Source: Metaphire vulgaris (taxonomy: Eukaryota; Annelida; Clitellata; Crassiclitellata; Megascolecidae). From it: a stretch of DNA of 64,000 bases. The stretch spans positions 15,181,809-15,245,808 of the forward strand of contig CM030848.1 of the NCBI GenBank assembly GCA_018105865.1. The letters run 5' to 3'. Within the stretch, counting starts at the first letter, position 1. Each line of letters starts with the position of its first letter. Positions 21,525 through 33,253 of the stretch are shown in pieces. Under the pieces are notes generated by a model. It was not told the origin of the DNA. It searched no databases and was given only the letters and a program-made list of their open reading frames with translations. Made by a program: the position numbers and the translations under genes.

Positions 21525-22400
21525 CTGTCCCCATTTCCCACATTCACTAATTAATTTATTAATGAGCTGCTATTATTATCCTTATTATCAATATTTATTG
21601 TTTAAATATTATTAGGTGAAATCAGTCCACAGTTAATACGATGTTAAAAATTTGTGCCCAGTAGTGGTATATATATGTAATATATATATATAGTAATGGT
21701 TTATATATATAAGCCTATATATATGTATGTATGTATGTAAATTCAATAGTCATACCCTCCTGAATGTTGGCAACTGCATAGTCCACATAGAGTGCTGCAC
21801 TGACTACGGGTGTGGATGTGACCTATTCGAAACAGAGATCACTGCTGTCAGAACGAGTCCACCATGAACATCATATATGGGCAATGATGATAAAATCCAA
21901 AGCTTAAAACATAACAAAAGGCAGCGACGCGCGAGGCCTCATAAAGACTGGGCCTAGAACTCTAAACGCTCTCTAATGTTGTCCAATTCGATTCTGATTA
22001 TATTCTGCCGCGTACTTTCGGCTTTGTCTAGTCTGTTTAGTGTCGTGTGTGAGCAATGTGAGCATGTTCAAGGCAGCAGCTGCTTGTTCGGTGCTGTAGG
22101 CTACATGTAATTGAATACGGTGTAGCATCAGCTGATAGCCTGCTACTTTGCTATTGTACTGCATATAATAATAATAATAATAATAACAATAATAGCAATA
22201 ATGATATTATGCAGGCCGGTTAACAGAAAGAATGGCCTTAGAACCAGTATATGTTCAATACTTGCAGTCCAGAACGGAAGATCCGAAATAACGAAACATA
22301 ACTAAAACTAGTAGGTCCTATTCAACGTCAGCCATGGGCGACGAAGCGCGCAATACGCACGCAAAAACAAAGGGAACAAATATATTTATTTACCATAAGC
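21525..22400. other. Intergenic, small TA and TAA runs
   Basis: Holds a TATA-rich stretch near 21667-21740, the tentative exon 21756-21822 and a short TAA run near 22166. Nothing else recognised. Confidence 0.4.
21756..21822 (-). CDS. Tentative further upstream exon
   Basis: Bounded by AATAG and G|GTATGA on the minus strand. One frame reads VTSTPVVSAALYVDYAVANI followed by QE and leaves one base, which joins in phase with the 18791 exon; another frame is also open and could join at 18793. No start codon or membrane segment was found. Confidence 0.3.
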
Positions 22401-22593
22401 CAGTGGCGGCTCTAGGATTTGGCAAGTGGGGGGCCGTTGGGGTGTCAACTTCTAATCATGAGGAGGCCAACCATTTGTTGTTTAATGTATGTGGCATTAA
22501 GTATAGGGTCCCAACAGAGGGGGCCACTGGGGCCAGGCACTCAATAGGTAGAGGGCACGGCCCCCTCCTGCCTTCCCAGTGGAGCCGCCACTG
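22401..22593. mobile_element. hAT-type MITE (GTGGCGGCTCC family)
   Basis: Starts CAGTGGCGGCTCTAGG, ends GGAGCCGCCACTG. Flanking CCATAAGC and CAATAAGC agree at 7 of 8 positions. Interior matches the 19007-19194 copy in reverse orientation. Confidence 0.85.
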
Positions 22594-22645
22594 CAATAAG
22601 CTGATCAAATAGGCGACATTTTCAAAAGATAGCGACATCACGTGA

Positions 22646-22827
22646 CAGAGACGGCTCCACAGGGGCCCCGCACCCCTATTGAATGCCTGGACCCCGTGTG
22701 GTCCCCCATCGAGAGTGAAATTCTTCCTGTTTGCGCTGATTTATGAAAAATAGTTTGGCGCCATGATTAGAAGTTGCCACCCCACCGGTCCCCCCGATTT
22801 GCCAAATCCTGGAGTCGCCACTGCACT
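22646..22827. mobile_element. hAT-type MITE (GTGGCGGCTCC family), diverged
   Basis: Left end CAGAGACGGCTCCAC, right end CTGGAGTCGCCACTG; interior contains GATTAGAAGTTGCCACCCCA shared with 19007-19194. Confidence 0.65.
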
Positions 22828-23347
22828 GCGCCTAGTTTTATCAAGCACATTTGGGCGGCGGGCCGGGGTCTGATAAAAAATGATTTCGCGGGTCGGATGT
22901 GGCTCTCAGGGCGTAATTAGATGACCCCCCAGTAATATAGACTAGGCCTATAGGCCCAATAGTTGAATAGGCCCTATGAGCGATTCTATAGCATTGTTTA
23001 TCATATTGTTTTATGATAAAATTAGGCCTATATGTGTAATCTTACGAACCTTTTACGAATCTTTAGTGCTACTTAGGATGAACTGAAGCATTTGAAAAGC
23101 CGCATTTAACTCAACCATTAGACTGTATTTCGACACACTCACTTAGACACGGAAACTGCAACGAATCAGCAAACGAATCACACAGTAAAACACGGCGACT
23201 GTTACCAAATGTACGGATGGCTGTATGTGCTCCGCCCTCCACCCACGGGCATGTAGGCCTAGGCTTAAGATGACCTGTAACCTTATTACGATCTAACTAT
23301 ACTGGCCTCTTTGCGAATAGGTCCGCCCTTAAGAACCGCCCACGGGA

Positions 23348-23493
23348 CAGTGGTGGCTCTAGGATTTCAAGATGACCTGTAACCTTAATCATGGGGGCCA
23401 ACCTTTCTGTTTAATACTGGCATTCTTAGGGTCGACTGGGGGCCAGTAAGACACTATAGGGGACAGTAGTTAAGAACGGTGGAGCCGCCACGG
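23348..23493. mobile_element. hAT-type MITE (GTGGCGGCTCC family), diverged
   Basis: Left end CAGTGGTGGCTCTAGG, right end GTGGAGCCGCCACGG, shortened interior. Confidence 0.6.
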
Positions 23494-23699
23494 CCTGACA
23501 TTGATAAATGACAACCAAATGATATCATCACCTGTTGGCTTTACTCTCGCGATATCTATGTTCTGAAAAAGACGGTCTACCAGATTTTTGAAAATGCTAC
23601 TCGAAAACCGTTAGCGATGACGTCAGAATACTTGGACGTAATTCTTGTTTTAATAAACAGGCTTTGAAGTCACCGAAGACCGTTGTTACCATAGACTTT

Positions 23700-24059
23700 G
23701 ATATCATATACAGTGGCGTAGCCAAGGGGTTGGGAGGGGGTAAAACCTCCCCTTGGGCGCCGATGAAATATTTTAAAATGTGTTTCCATGCATTTTTAAT
23801 TTTCGGACGCGGTTTTGAGGGTCTAACTCCCCTCTGGGGCTGCTGACTAAACATTTTTAATCTTTATAGGTGTGACGACCTTTTTTAAAAGTTTGTCAGC
23901 ATCTGAAAGGAAAGATTTTAGGAGGAAAGACATAGGATAGATACAAAGAATGACCTTTATTTGCTTGTCAAAGTTTTTTTTGAAAGTTGGCTACGGTCAA
24001 AAGTCAAAACCAAACCCCCCTTCAGGAATTCCTGATATATATCATATGATCATATATAC

Positions 24060-24060
<1 letters not shown>
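23700..24060. mobile_element. Partial hAT-type MITE (GGCGTAGCC family)
   Basis: Begins CAGTGGCGTAGCCAAGGGG at 23711 and shares CGACCTTTTTT and TTTTCGGACGCGGTTTTGA blocks with 35521-35760. No right end found before the TA array. Confidence 0.5.
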
Positions 24061-24112
<52 letters not shown>

Positions 24113-24254
24113 AATAAAAATATATTTATCTGCTTCTGATACTTTTTATTCAAGACTTATGGTAAAAATTGTCCGGAGACATATTTATCTGTCTTAGGAC
24201 ACGTTTTTGTATATTAAGTCCCTCGGGAACGATGGCGTTGAAACGCTGAAGGGC

Positions 24255-24298
<44 letters not shown>

Positions 24299-24300
24299 CT
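24061..24300. repeat. Two (TA)n arrays
   Basis: TA runs at about 24063-24106 and 24259-24293. Confidence 0.9.
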
Positions 24301-24429
24301 ATGGTGAGTACGTTGAAATTTGCTGTCCTATTGTTGTTCGCCAAATGTTTAAAAAATGCCAGCGGCAAGAAAAATATAACTGGTCAATGGTCATCAGTCA
24401 TCGCTGTTCTATTTCGAATCCTGTAGATC

Positions 24430-25130
24430 AAAATTAATAACGATATTATTGATTATTCTTGCAAAGTTTAAAGCAATGAAGATGGAACAAGAGGAAAATG
24501 TGGATTTTGTCGGAGAATTTCTTTAAATCGATTAGATTTTTACATATCTAGGGTCTATATATTTTTTATTCAACAGGCCTTCAATAGGCTTCTCTCACAG
24601 AGCGAATTAATTATAAAACTTGTTTTTGATGTCTATAAAACCTGTTGTATAATGAACCAGATCTCTTAAGGTGCGGCTCTTCCTCGATCGCCCTACTAGG
24701 CATTCCGTTAGATATTCAAAAGGTTTTCATTTAGTTGATGTGCAGATCCGTTAGAGAACCGACAGTCAACGCGTTAGTTATATGAAATGGCTGGCAGTGT
24801 GCTGATTTGAACCCGATAGATCGCCTCTCCATCGAGAATGATATTATTGATTATTCTTGTTAAAAGTTAAAGCAATGAAGAATGAACAAGAGGAAAATAT
24901 GGATTTTATCAGAAAATGTTTTTAAATCGATTAGATATTTGCATATCTAGACCCTATATACCCTCTATTCAACAGGCCTTCAATTGGCTTCTCACACAGA
25001 GCGAATTAATTATAAAACTTGTTTTTGATGTCTATAAAACCTGTTGCAGATATCTTAAAGTGTTCTCTCCGCCATGCAATTCAATTCTCAGAATCTTCAA
25101 AACCCCATAGTCCAGTGCAGACCCGTTGGA
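24430..25130 (+). repeat. Tandem direct duplication of about 245 bp, spaced about 400 bp
   Basis: Segments starting near 24443 and 24841 both run from GATATTATTGATTATTCTTG through GAACAAGAGGAAAAT, AAATCGATTAGAT and GAGCGAATTAATTATAAAAC to TCTATAAAACCTGTTG, with moderate divergence. The last part is shared with the dispersed repeat at 12660. No coding content. Confidence 0.75.
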
Positions 25131-25389
25131 GAACCGATAGGTTAACGCCTTCAGACTGCTTCAGTTATATATGTCTACACGACAACGGATGATTGAGGAC
25201 GATTGCCAGCCTCTCCATCTCCGCCTTTCCTTCCACCGAGTTAACACACATGTATGATACTTGACTGGGAGCGCTTGGGCAGAAGCAACCGAAACGTTTC
25301 TGCCGCGTCCGGGAGTTGCAACATCATGAACATCGTTAAAAATGCATCATGAACACAGGAATAATAAAACAACAACAACTACAACAACA

Positions 25390-25390
25390 A

Positions 25391-25461
<71 letters not shown>

Positions 25462-25530
25462 TATATACTACTACTAATAATAATAATAATAATAATAATA
25501 ATATAATAATAATAATAATAATAACAACAC
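25390..25530. repeat. (CTA)n then (TAA)n arrays
   Basis: About 24 CTA units followed by TAA units, downstream of the stop of the first PAN-fibrinogen gene. Confidence 0.95.
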
Positions 25531-25641
25531 TAAAGAGATTTAACGCAGTGACCCGCAGTCGCCTTCCACGAAACTTTCACATAAAAAAATAATAATATAG
25601 GAGCAATATAAAATCCGGCTCATTGGTCCCGGCGTTGATGT

Positions 25642-27589
25642 TCAGAACTGGCTGATTCTTATGTACGTGCGACTCATCTGGATGTCTAGAAGGAGCAGCC
25701 TAAAGTAGAACCCGCATCCCTCCGGTCCGTTCAACACTATGTTCTCGTCGCCGCTACAGCCCCACCACCACCCGCCCTTGCATTTTGCGGCGTTGTTGGC
25801 ACACGTCCCCGGCTGATTGTTAACGTCCTTCGTCGTGAACTTGTATTTTCCGTTCCCCGGACCCATCAGATCCAGCGGAACGCCTTTCAATCCGGACACG
25901 TGATACAGGTAGCCGACCTCTTCGGGATCGATGACTATCGTGTCGTAGGAGACGTAGTACTGGAGCCCCAGAATAGCGTCTTTGGCGTCGGCACAGACGT
26001 TCCATCGGTGACCGTTGGTTGTCATCTGGTGAAAGTACTCGAGTCCCACCCAGTAGCCTCCGTTGACGTCGGTGAAGCCCCACTTGTAGGCCGACCACGG
26101 CTGGTCCAGCCCCGACCCGTAGTTGGCCTGAATTATGACCCGTATTGGCGCTGCAATGTTGAAAAAATCAAGCGGATTTTAACATTGGCGTAGCCAGGGG
26201 CACGGGGGGAAGGGCAGACTCCCACCCCATTATGGCTGGGATTGGTCGTGGTACTTGTGCGAAACCGTGGAGGTAGGTAGTTGAGGGAGGGGTAGCAGGT
26301 AAATTTGTGAGGATAGGCGATAGAAGTTCCAAGCGCTGGAAATTGGCACGACAATGTATTTTACTCGTCAAAAATTTCTTCATAAACTCTTGAAAATGTC
26401 GATGTGCCCCCTCCTCCCCCTATTCCGGAATCCTGGCTACACCGATGCTAGTCATGATCTAGATTTGCTTTTATTGATGATGTTGACAACTCAACAATGA
26501 TAATGACGCCAATGATGACCCTGGTGTTAAATATTTAGCGAAGATGTCATAACTCTTTTAAATTTTGATATCTCTCTTTCGAATGAACTTCTTTTACAGC
26601 TTTTGATAACTTTAAGCTCGCAGTGACTAATTCAAAGACAATTGTCTACAGAAGAATGTATTGCATATAATGCCAAATGATACTTACAGAGTACTTTGTC
26701 ACAAGGATTTCCACTTGCTATGGTCGGTTGCGGTATGATGGATACTAGCTTTTTTGTACTGAGGAAAGTGGTAGTTGCGACACTAGTTGATGCCTTAGTA
26801 GTGACTATATATACTGTCGTTCTAGCAGCAGCAGCAGCAGTAGACTTGGCAGTTGTATTTTTAGCCCGAGAAATAACAGAAAGAGCGGTAGTGGTGAAAG
26901 CAGTAGTGTTTTTAACAGCAGCAGTATTAACAGCAGCGGCTGAATTTTTAGCAGCAGAAACAGCTATGTTTGCAACAGTATTAGCAGTTGCGACAGAATT
27001 TCTAACAGCAGAACCTGCAGTAGTAGTAGTAGCAGTAGTAGCCGAATATTTAGCAGGAATAATAGCAGCAGTATCGATAGCAGTAGTATTTTTAGCAGCA
27101 ACTGTACCACCACCACCACCGCTGACACCACTGACAGCAGAAGTAGTAGTGATTGTTGTTGCTGACGCGCTGTTTGGCTTTGCCATTGGCGCGGCGGCGA
27201 AGTTATTGGAACCTAATGCCGTCGACGCATTTATGGAAGAGGTAGGAGTTGTCGTAGAAGACGAAGCGATCGCTTTCGAAGGATCAGAACCACTGCTTCC
27301 GGTCGCCGGGGAAATAAATGACGCACCTGCAGAACAGACGATCGGAAAAACGACAGTTTTAGGTTCTAACGCCTTCACATGTACACCTCAAAATTCTGAT
27401 GGAATAGTGTCTGCTATCAATAATTATTTTAGCAGAGAAAAATAATTATTTCCGAAATGTGTTATTGTCACTCGGTTGATCTGGACCTTACGCAAAGTGT
27501 TCAGGGGCGTAAACAGATTAGACGGTGGAATAAATGGGGTATAGGATATACTATATATCATATATATAGTATATAATATATATCATATA

Positions 27590-27620
<31 letters not shown>

Positions 27621-29394
27621 ATGCCCTCGGGCGGAACTTTTATAGACGTCGCTATGGAACATGATGTTACCTTCGATGAAAGTTGAATTGGATGTTTTGA
27701 TGACTTTTGCATGCGAAATTTTATTTGCCTTATGGCTCGGTATTTTGGCAGCAGATTTTGCGTGAAAAGCTGCTAGTGCAGTGCTAATGCAGAATTGGGT
27801 CTACTATGGTCGACATGGTCGACATAGTTCAATGCAGTTCAATAGTTCAATGCTAGCCTACCCAAATATTAAACTCTAAATCCGCCTTTGTCTTCTACAT
27901 TGAATGGCCGACATAGTTCAAAGACCTTTGCATTGTTATACCAATAGTAACAAAAGCAACTGAGAATGTGTATCTATACAACGATATCATAATTCAATTT
28001 ATTCACTTAGTTTATACAGTGGCGTAGCCAGGGTCCCAGAATAGGGAACATAGCCCTAAACCCAGACATTAAAAAATTCTACTATTAAAAAGGTAATGAA
28101 GAATGAGTTTTGGGGACATTAGCGCCATCTATCGCTTCTTTTGCAATATTCATATCCCCCGCCCCGCTCCGCCACCGAAAAATTCCACGACCGATCACAG
28201 CCAGAATAGAGCCCCCTATGTTTTTGGTTTCGTCAATGTATTTATTCGGTTGAGTAAGTGGTATATTGCACAGTATGTGCACTAGTAGTTTGCGCACCTG
28301 GGATTCTAATCTAAACCGAGTAAGTGGGTAAGATAACGACGAAATGAACAAGTAAGCAGGCCTGCTGTGTCCGCCTACTTTTTAGTTAGCATCAAGTTGC
28401 TTTTAAGCACAAAGAAAAGCATTAGCTTGTCCGTAATTAGCACATGGATGCAAAAATTAATACATATTGGAAAATAATTTAATTCAGAGTTTGTTGCTTA
28501 CCCTCTGTTCGACAGTTTTGAATGTCGTTTTTCTAAAAAGAAAGCAACTCTTTATTAACTAAACGCACATCGTCCACATAATCGTGGACCTGGGGGTCGC
28601 CCATACATTGTGGGAAGTGGGGGGCACTAGTTCCTTGGAAATTGCGAATCTTTTTCAGCAAATAACTATAGTTTGGATTTTGACCAATATTTTCACACCA
28701 AAACACTACAAAAAATATAAAAATTTATGCAGCACCCGAATCTAGGCTATTTTGATTTTACCTGGCATTCTGGAAATCTTTTAAAATTGCCAAATTTTGC
28801 ATTTGAAAACCTTGCTAAAATATTAACCGTGATCATTGTGTTTTGCCTCACCCCTAATACAAAATTTATTTGCGCGCCCACGATCGTGGATTATATTATA
28901 TAAAATTCCATTATATATAAAAATTAAAATAGGAGAGGAATTAATAATAAAAAATAACCGGATAATATTCGGTTTAATGTGTTTAACTGACTCGATACTA
29001 CTCGATTTAGGAATACACGGTGCTTTATTTGAAGTCATTTAACCTTGTTGCCCTGTATATACTGTAGGCCTACCTGTGCTGCGTGGTAGCATCCTCGTGT
29101 AGCCGCGCAGTGACTGGGCGTATAGTGGAATAGTTCACAGCGTCGTGGATTCGTCTTGTAGTTGTAGTTGGTGCAGTTGGAATCGTCGCTGCACTGAAGC
29201 GCGCAGCGAACTCCCGGCGGAATGCACGCGTCGTCCTCCGCCGTCTGGCGGTCGAGATGGACTACACGGGACGGCGGATCGACGACGCAGACCGCCGTCC
29301 CGTCGGGAAACGTCGTCCTCTCGAAGCCACGGACGGCGGTGAGCAACAGGAGCAGCAGAGTGGTGATGGCGGCGTGTTCCGATGACGGGAACAT
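25642..29394 (-). CDS. Secreted PAN/apple-like + Ser/Thr-rich linker + fibrinogen-like protein, paralogue A (499 aa)
   Basis: Four coding exons: 29394-29074, 28532-28502, 27326-26688, 26150-25642; 1500 nt, in frame, stop TGA. Exon 1 codes a signal peptide (MFPSSEHAA then LLLLLL) and a Cys-rich module with CALQCSDDSNCTNYNY and RRCELFHY, as in PAN/apple domains. Exon 2 is 31 nt with one Cys. Exon 3 codes about 212 residues of Ala/Thr/Ser with several NTT sequons, mucin-like. Exon 4 codes a divergent fibrinogen-like domain: WSAYKWGF, GGYWVG, YVSYDT, YKFTTKDVNNQPGTC, GGWWWGC. Start chosen because paralogue B begins with MF at the same place; an ATG 36 nt upstream is in frame. Fibrinogen-like proteins of invertebrates often bind carbohydrates; ligand and role here are unknown. 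Boundaries are inferred from splice sites and matching phases in the paralogue. Confidence 0.82.
26183..26449. mobile_element. Possible hAT-type MITE (GGCGTAGCC family) in an intron
   Basis: Inverted ends ATTGGCGTAGCCAGG and CCTGGCTACACCGAT. It lies in the intron between the linker and fibrinogen exons of paralogue A. Confidence 0.5.
27541..27620. repeat. TA-rich tract
   Basis: Alternating ATATAT with a few interruptions, in the intron upstream of the linker exon of paralogue A. Confidence 0.8.
28016..28160. mobile_element. Partial hAT-type MITE (GGCGTAGCC family)
   Basis: Starts CAGTGGCGTAGCCAGGGTCCC; right end not found. Intronic in paralogue A. Confidence 0.4.
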
Positions 29395-29507
29395 GGTCGT
29401 AAATGCCTCGCTGCATGCGTTTGTCGTCACAGCAGGGACGGAGAATTTGATGTCATATAATATATTGATTTTGCGATCTTTGATACACAGCGAGTGCCTT
29501 CGACAGC

Positions 29508-29515
29508 GTATATAG
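29508..29515 (-). promoter_or_regulatory. Possible TATA box of paralogue A
   Basis: CCTATATACG on the minus strand about 115 bp upstream of the chosen ATG at 29394. Position is similar to the candidate TATA box of paralogue B. No transcript evidence. Confidence 0.35.
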
Positions 29516-29529
29516 GCATATGCACTGTA

Positions 29530-30060
29530 TAGAAATTGATAGATGACATAGGAATTGTTGGTTTATACGATGACAATAATAATTGGCGTCTTCGCTAATT
29601 ATAGCATTGACCGGTGAAATGGTTCAATCGATTGTCCTGCGAATCGCCACCCAGTCTACAGTCTTTAGAGACAATTACGCTATTCGTCTGTTGACGTAAT
29701 AATATACAAAAATATGCGTAGACTTTTCTTGGGCTTAGCATTAGAACTATCCGAGAATACGACTTGGAAATAAAACAAGCCGTTAATTGAAGTAGACTAA
29801 TACGAAAAATATTTTTTTCTATCTTTCATCGACTACTTAGAAGTAGATGTGCACACGCACGGTCGAGTCTTTACATTGGCACACTATAACAGCACAAGTG
29901 GCCGTGCACAAATGCAAATTGTTTAAGCAGAGGGTGGGTCCAAGAAGGAAAAATTTCTTTAGTGAAAGGGTTACAGTTTGGATGAGGTGGGAGTGACAGT
30001 TGAAACAGTAAACGGATTCAAAAGCTATCTCGGAAAATTAGGTTATTGAATGTGGAGAGT
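29530..30060. other. Intergenic, nothing recognised
   Basis: AT-rich spacer upstream of paralogue A. No supported feature. Confidence 0.4.
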
Positions 30061-30063
30061 TTA

Positions 30064-30340
<277 letters not shown>

Positions 30341-32565
30341 CACCGAGCCTCGCTGTAGCGTAGCCAGGATCCGAGAATAGGGAGGTCATTGTCACTTACG
30401 AGCAGGCGAGCTTGGCGTGATAAGACTAGGGGCTTTGAGAGAGGTTCGTAAACTCCCGGGGGGAGGGTCATTTGGGTTAAGCCACACCCTGTTCGAAAAA
30501 TTATGGCAATACATTAGACTCAAAACCTGAATGAGATTGGGGAACAGTTTTGGTGGCCATATGGCAAGTTATCGGCAATCACCCTACATCCCCAATATAG
30601 ATTTTCTCACAGGTTTTTGCAATGCGTCCACAATTAGTCTAGGCCATATTCGACCCTAGGCTAGTTGTGGAAGTCGCGTGACGCTTCGTCACTCAGATGA
30701 CCGTAAGTTTCTGACAAGCTACTCCAAATTTCCCTTGAGGAAATTTCACCGGAAACCATGCAGGGTCGAGCAGTTATGATAACTGGTTCCCATCTCTGGA
30801 ATTCTGGATTTGATCTGGGTCCTGTTCGATTGCGATTCGGCGTGCCATCGGACGTTGCTTCTCTGCGTTATAAATTGGGTGGCGCTATTGAAGTCTACGT
30901 TTAGATTAGACAAGACGTACAGAAAATGCAATTTGCACGCTTCGTTGAACTCGATCGTACAGTATACAGTAGTAAACGTATACAATGCAAATTTCACTTT
31001 GTGCAGTTAAACACAATGCAAGCTTAGACGCTATGCCCTCTACTGGTCGGTGACATTAATTTTTCAATGCTCATCACAGACAGCATTGTACTAAGCCATT
31101 GATCATACAACTGTTCCGATGCTGGTATATCGACTTCCTGTAGACAAAACCAACGTATACGACCTACGACGATGTCACGGTCGAAAACAGAAGATAGAAA
31201 TTCTACGGAGAATAGAATGCGAGCAATTAATGCGCGGTAGGCCTATAGAGTTTGCTGTTTTAATGGGGACGGAGGGAGGGTGGTTGAACGCGCTATATAA
31301 AGCACCTTCTACAGTCGAATATCATCTCAGTGAAAGTCGCGAGTTCGAATCTTTGAATGTCTGTATGTATGATACGACAATTTATCGCTTCGAGCATTGT
31401 CAATTTCAGACTATATAGATCTCAAGCCATGCCATAAACTCATAAAGATATCCGTATAGTTTATTGACCTACTGGGAATAAAACTTCTGGACATCGCTGC
31501 CGTGTCGCCGTATGCGAGTCATCGCTGTAGTCCGCGTCGTATTAGTGAGGCTACACTGTAGACTACAAATTTGGACCAAGTTTCTAAAAATGATTCAGAC
31601 GCGAATGACCTTGTTGAAGCTTTTCTGAACGCTCGATATCATTTTTCTCATAAGTGAACGGCGTTCAATGTTGTCTCGACTTTGGCGAATACCGTAGGTG
31701 AGTACATAATGCCCCGTTGAACTACATGCTTCAACTATACAGTAGGCTATTGCAAGCAGGTTGCTTGATTGACGTGTAGGCCTATCTCTTTGTTGGAAGA
31801 CAGCTGGAACAATAAGACATCAGGTGCTTTTTTGGCGGGAATCGTGGAAGGCATTGTCAGTCCTCGTCTATAATAATTTCAATTTGTTATTAGTTTAAAA
31901 ATAAATTAGATTCCAGGAGATGACGCTGTTGTCACTGACAACGAATGTGGTGACAATTAAGAGTGAGTTTTAACTAAATGACCCCATTCTCAATACAGAA
32001 TTAACATGTTTTTAAGCACAAACCGCTTCAATGTGAATTTTTTCCAATCGGATTTTGGGCTAAGAACATTTCCATGTCAATACAGACGAAATCCAACGAA
32101 TATTGGAAACTAAGAAGAAATCTAAAAGTTGTGGCTCAAAAATTTTTCAAAACAATAGTCTACTAAAGAGAAAATTCTCATCTCGTTCGTCAAATACCAT
32201 AAAAGCTGGCGACTTACTGTACAGGATGCAATTCTAGCAGTTCATACCTGAAGCTGGGGTCAAGGATTGGCCTATATTCAGACTCCAACAAAAAAGTTGC
32301 ATTATTATTATTGTCTTCTTAAAACATTTTTCAATGACAGTAAACGTTGTTGTTCTTCGTAATAGGCCTATAATTAGTGGTCGACGTGTTTGATGTTTTT
32401 TTGCAATGGCGTCTTTCCAATCACTTTCAAATCAAAAACTCGAGACTCAAAACTCTCATCTCTTTCGGAGAGCTTTTCCCTACCAGCCGTTCTTGCTGTC
32501 TCCCACTGACTGAGATCTGAGCTGACCTGGTCTTTTATACGGTTAGGTGTTGAAGTACAATTATA
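30341..32565. other. Intergenic, nothing firmly recognised
   Basis: Includes a GCGTAGCCAGG family fragment near 30358 and a GCGCTATATAAAG LINE-tail-like word near 31291 next to a B-box-like GAGTTCGAATC at 31339. No exon with splice support was found on either strand. Confidence 0.4.
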
Positions 32566-32599
32566 TTATACATTAGAGTATTTAAAATTGTTAAATAAA

Positions 32600-33125
32600 A
32601 GTATACAACAACAACAACAACAACAACAACAGCAACCACTACTACTGCTACTACTACGACAATAATAATAATATAATAGTAGTAATATAAATATAATTAT
32701 TATAATATTATAATACTTAGCGCAGTCGCCTTCCGAGCAGTGGCGGCTTTCATTTAATAATGGGGGCAAAAATAAAAATAATAACCATTTGTTGTTTAAA
32801 ATAATAATTAATAGGGTCCCGATACTGGGGGGGCCAGATAATATTATTATTATCATCATTGTTATTGTTATTACTATTTTACCATAATAATAATAATAAA
32901 ATAAAAATTCAAAATAAAAATAATAATAATAACGATAACAACGATTATTATTTTATCATATTATTATTATTATTACTATTTTACCATTATTATGATTCAA
33001 TAAAATTATTACGTAACAATATTATTATTATTTATTATTATTATTATTATTTTATTATTATTATTATTATTATTATTCTTCTTATTGTTATTGTCTGTCT
33101 GTCTGTCTGTCTGATCATTATATAT

Positions 33126-33211
<86 letters not shown>

Positions 33212-33225
33212 GTGAGTTTCGCAGG
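32600..33225. repeat. Simple-repeat cluster: (ACA)n, (TAA/ATT)n, (GTCT)n, (CT)n
   Basis: Short ACA array near 32606-32632, many TAA/ATT runs, a partial GTGGCGGCT MITE left end near 32739, GTCT units near 33090-33112, and a CT array at 33126-33206. It abuts the 3' end of paralogue B. AATAAA read on the minus strand at 33036-33031 could serve as its poly(A) signal but is inside the array. Confidence 0.85.
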
Positions 33226-33253
33226 TGTCCTCTAAGACACGTTCGATTAGTTG

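Noticed and set aside
26696..27445. A 249-residue plus-strand open frame (Val/Ala-rich, starting MSQGFPLAMVGCG)
   Set aside because: It is the antisense of the Ala/Thr/Ser-rich linker exon of paralogue A; the minus-strand frame has matching splice sites and phases with its paralogue.
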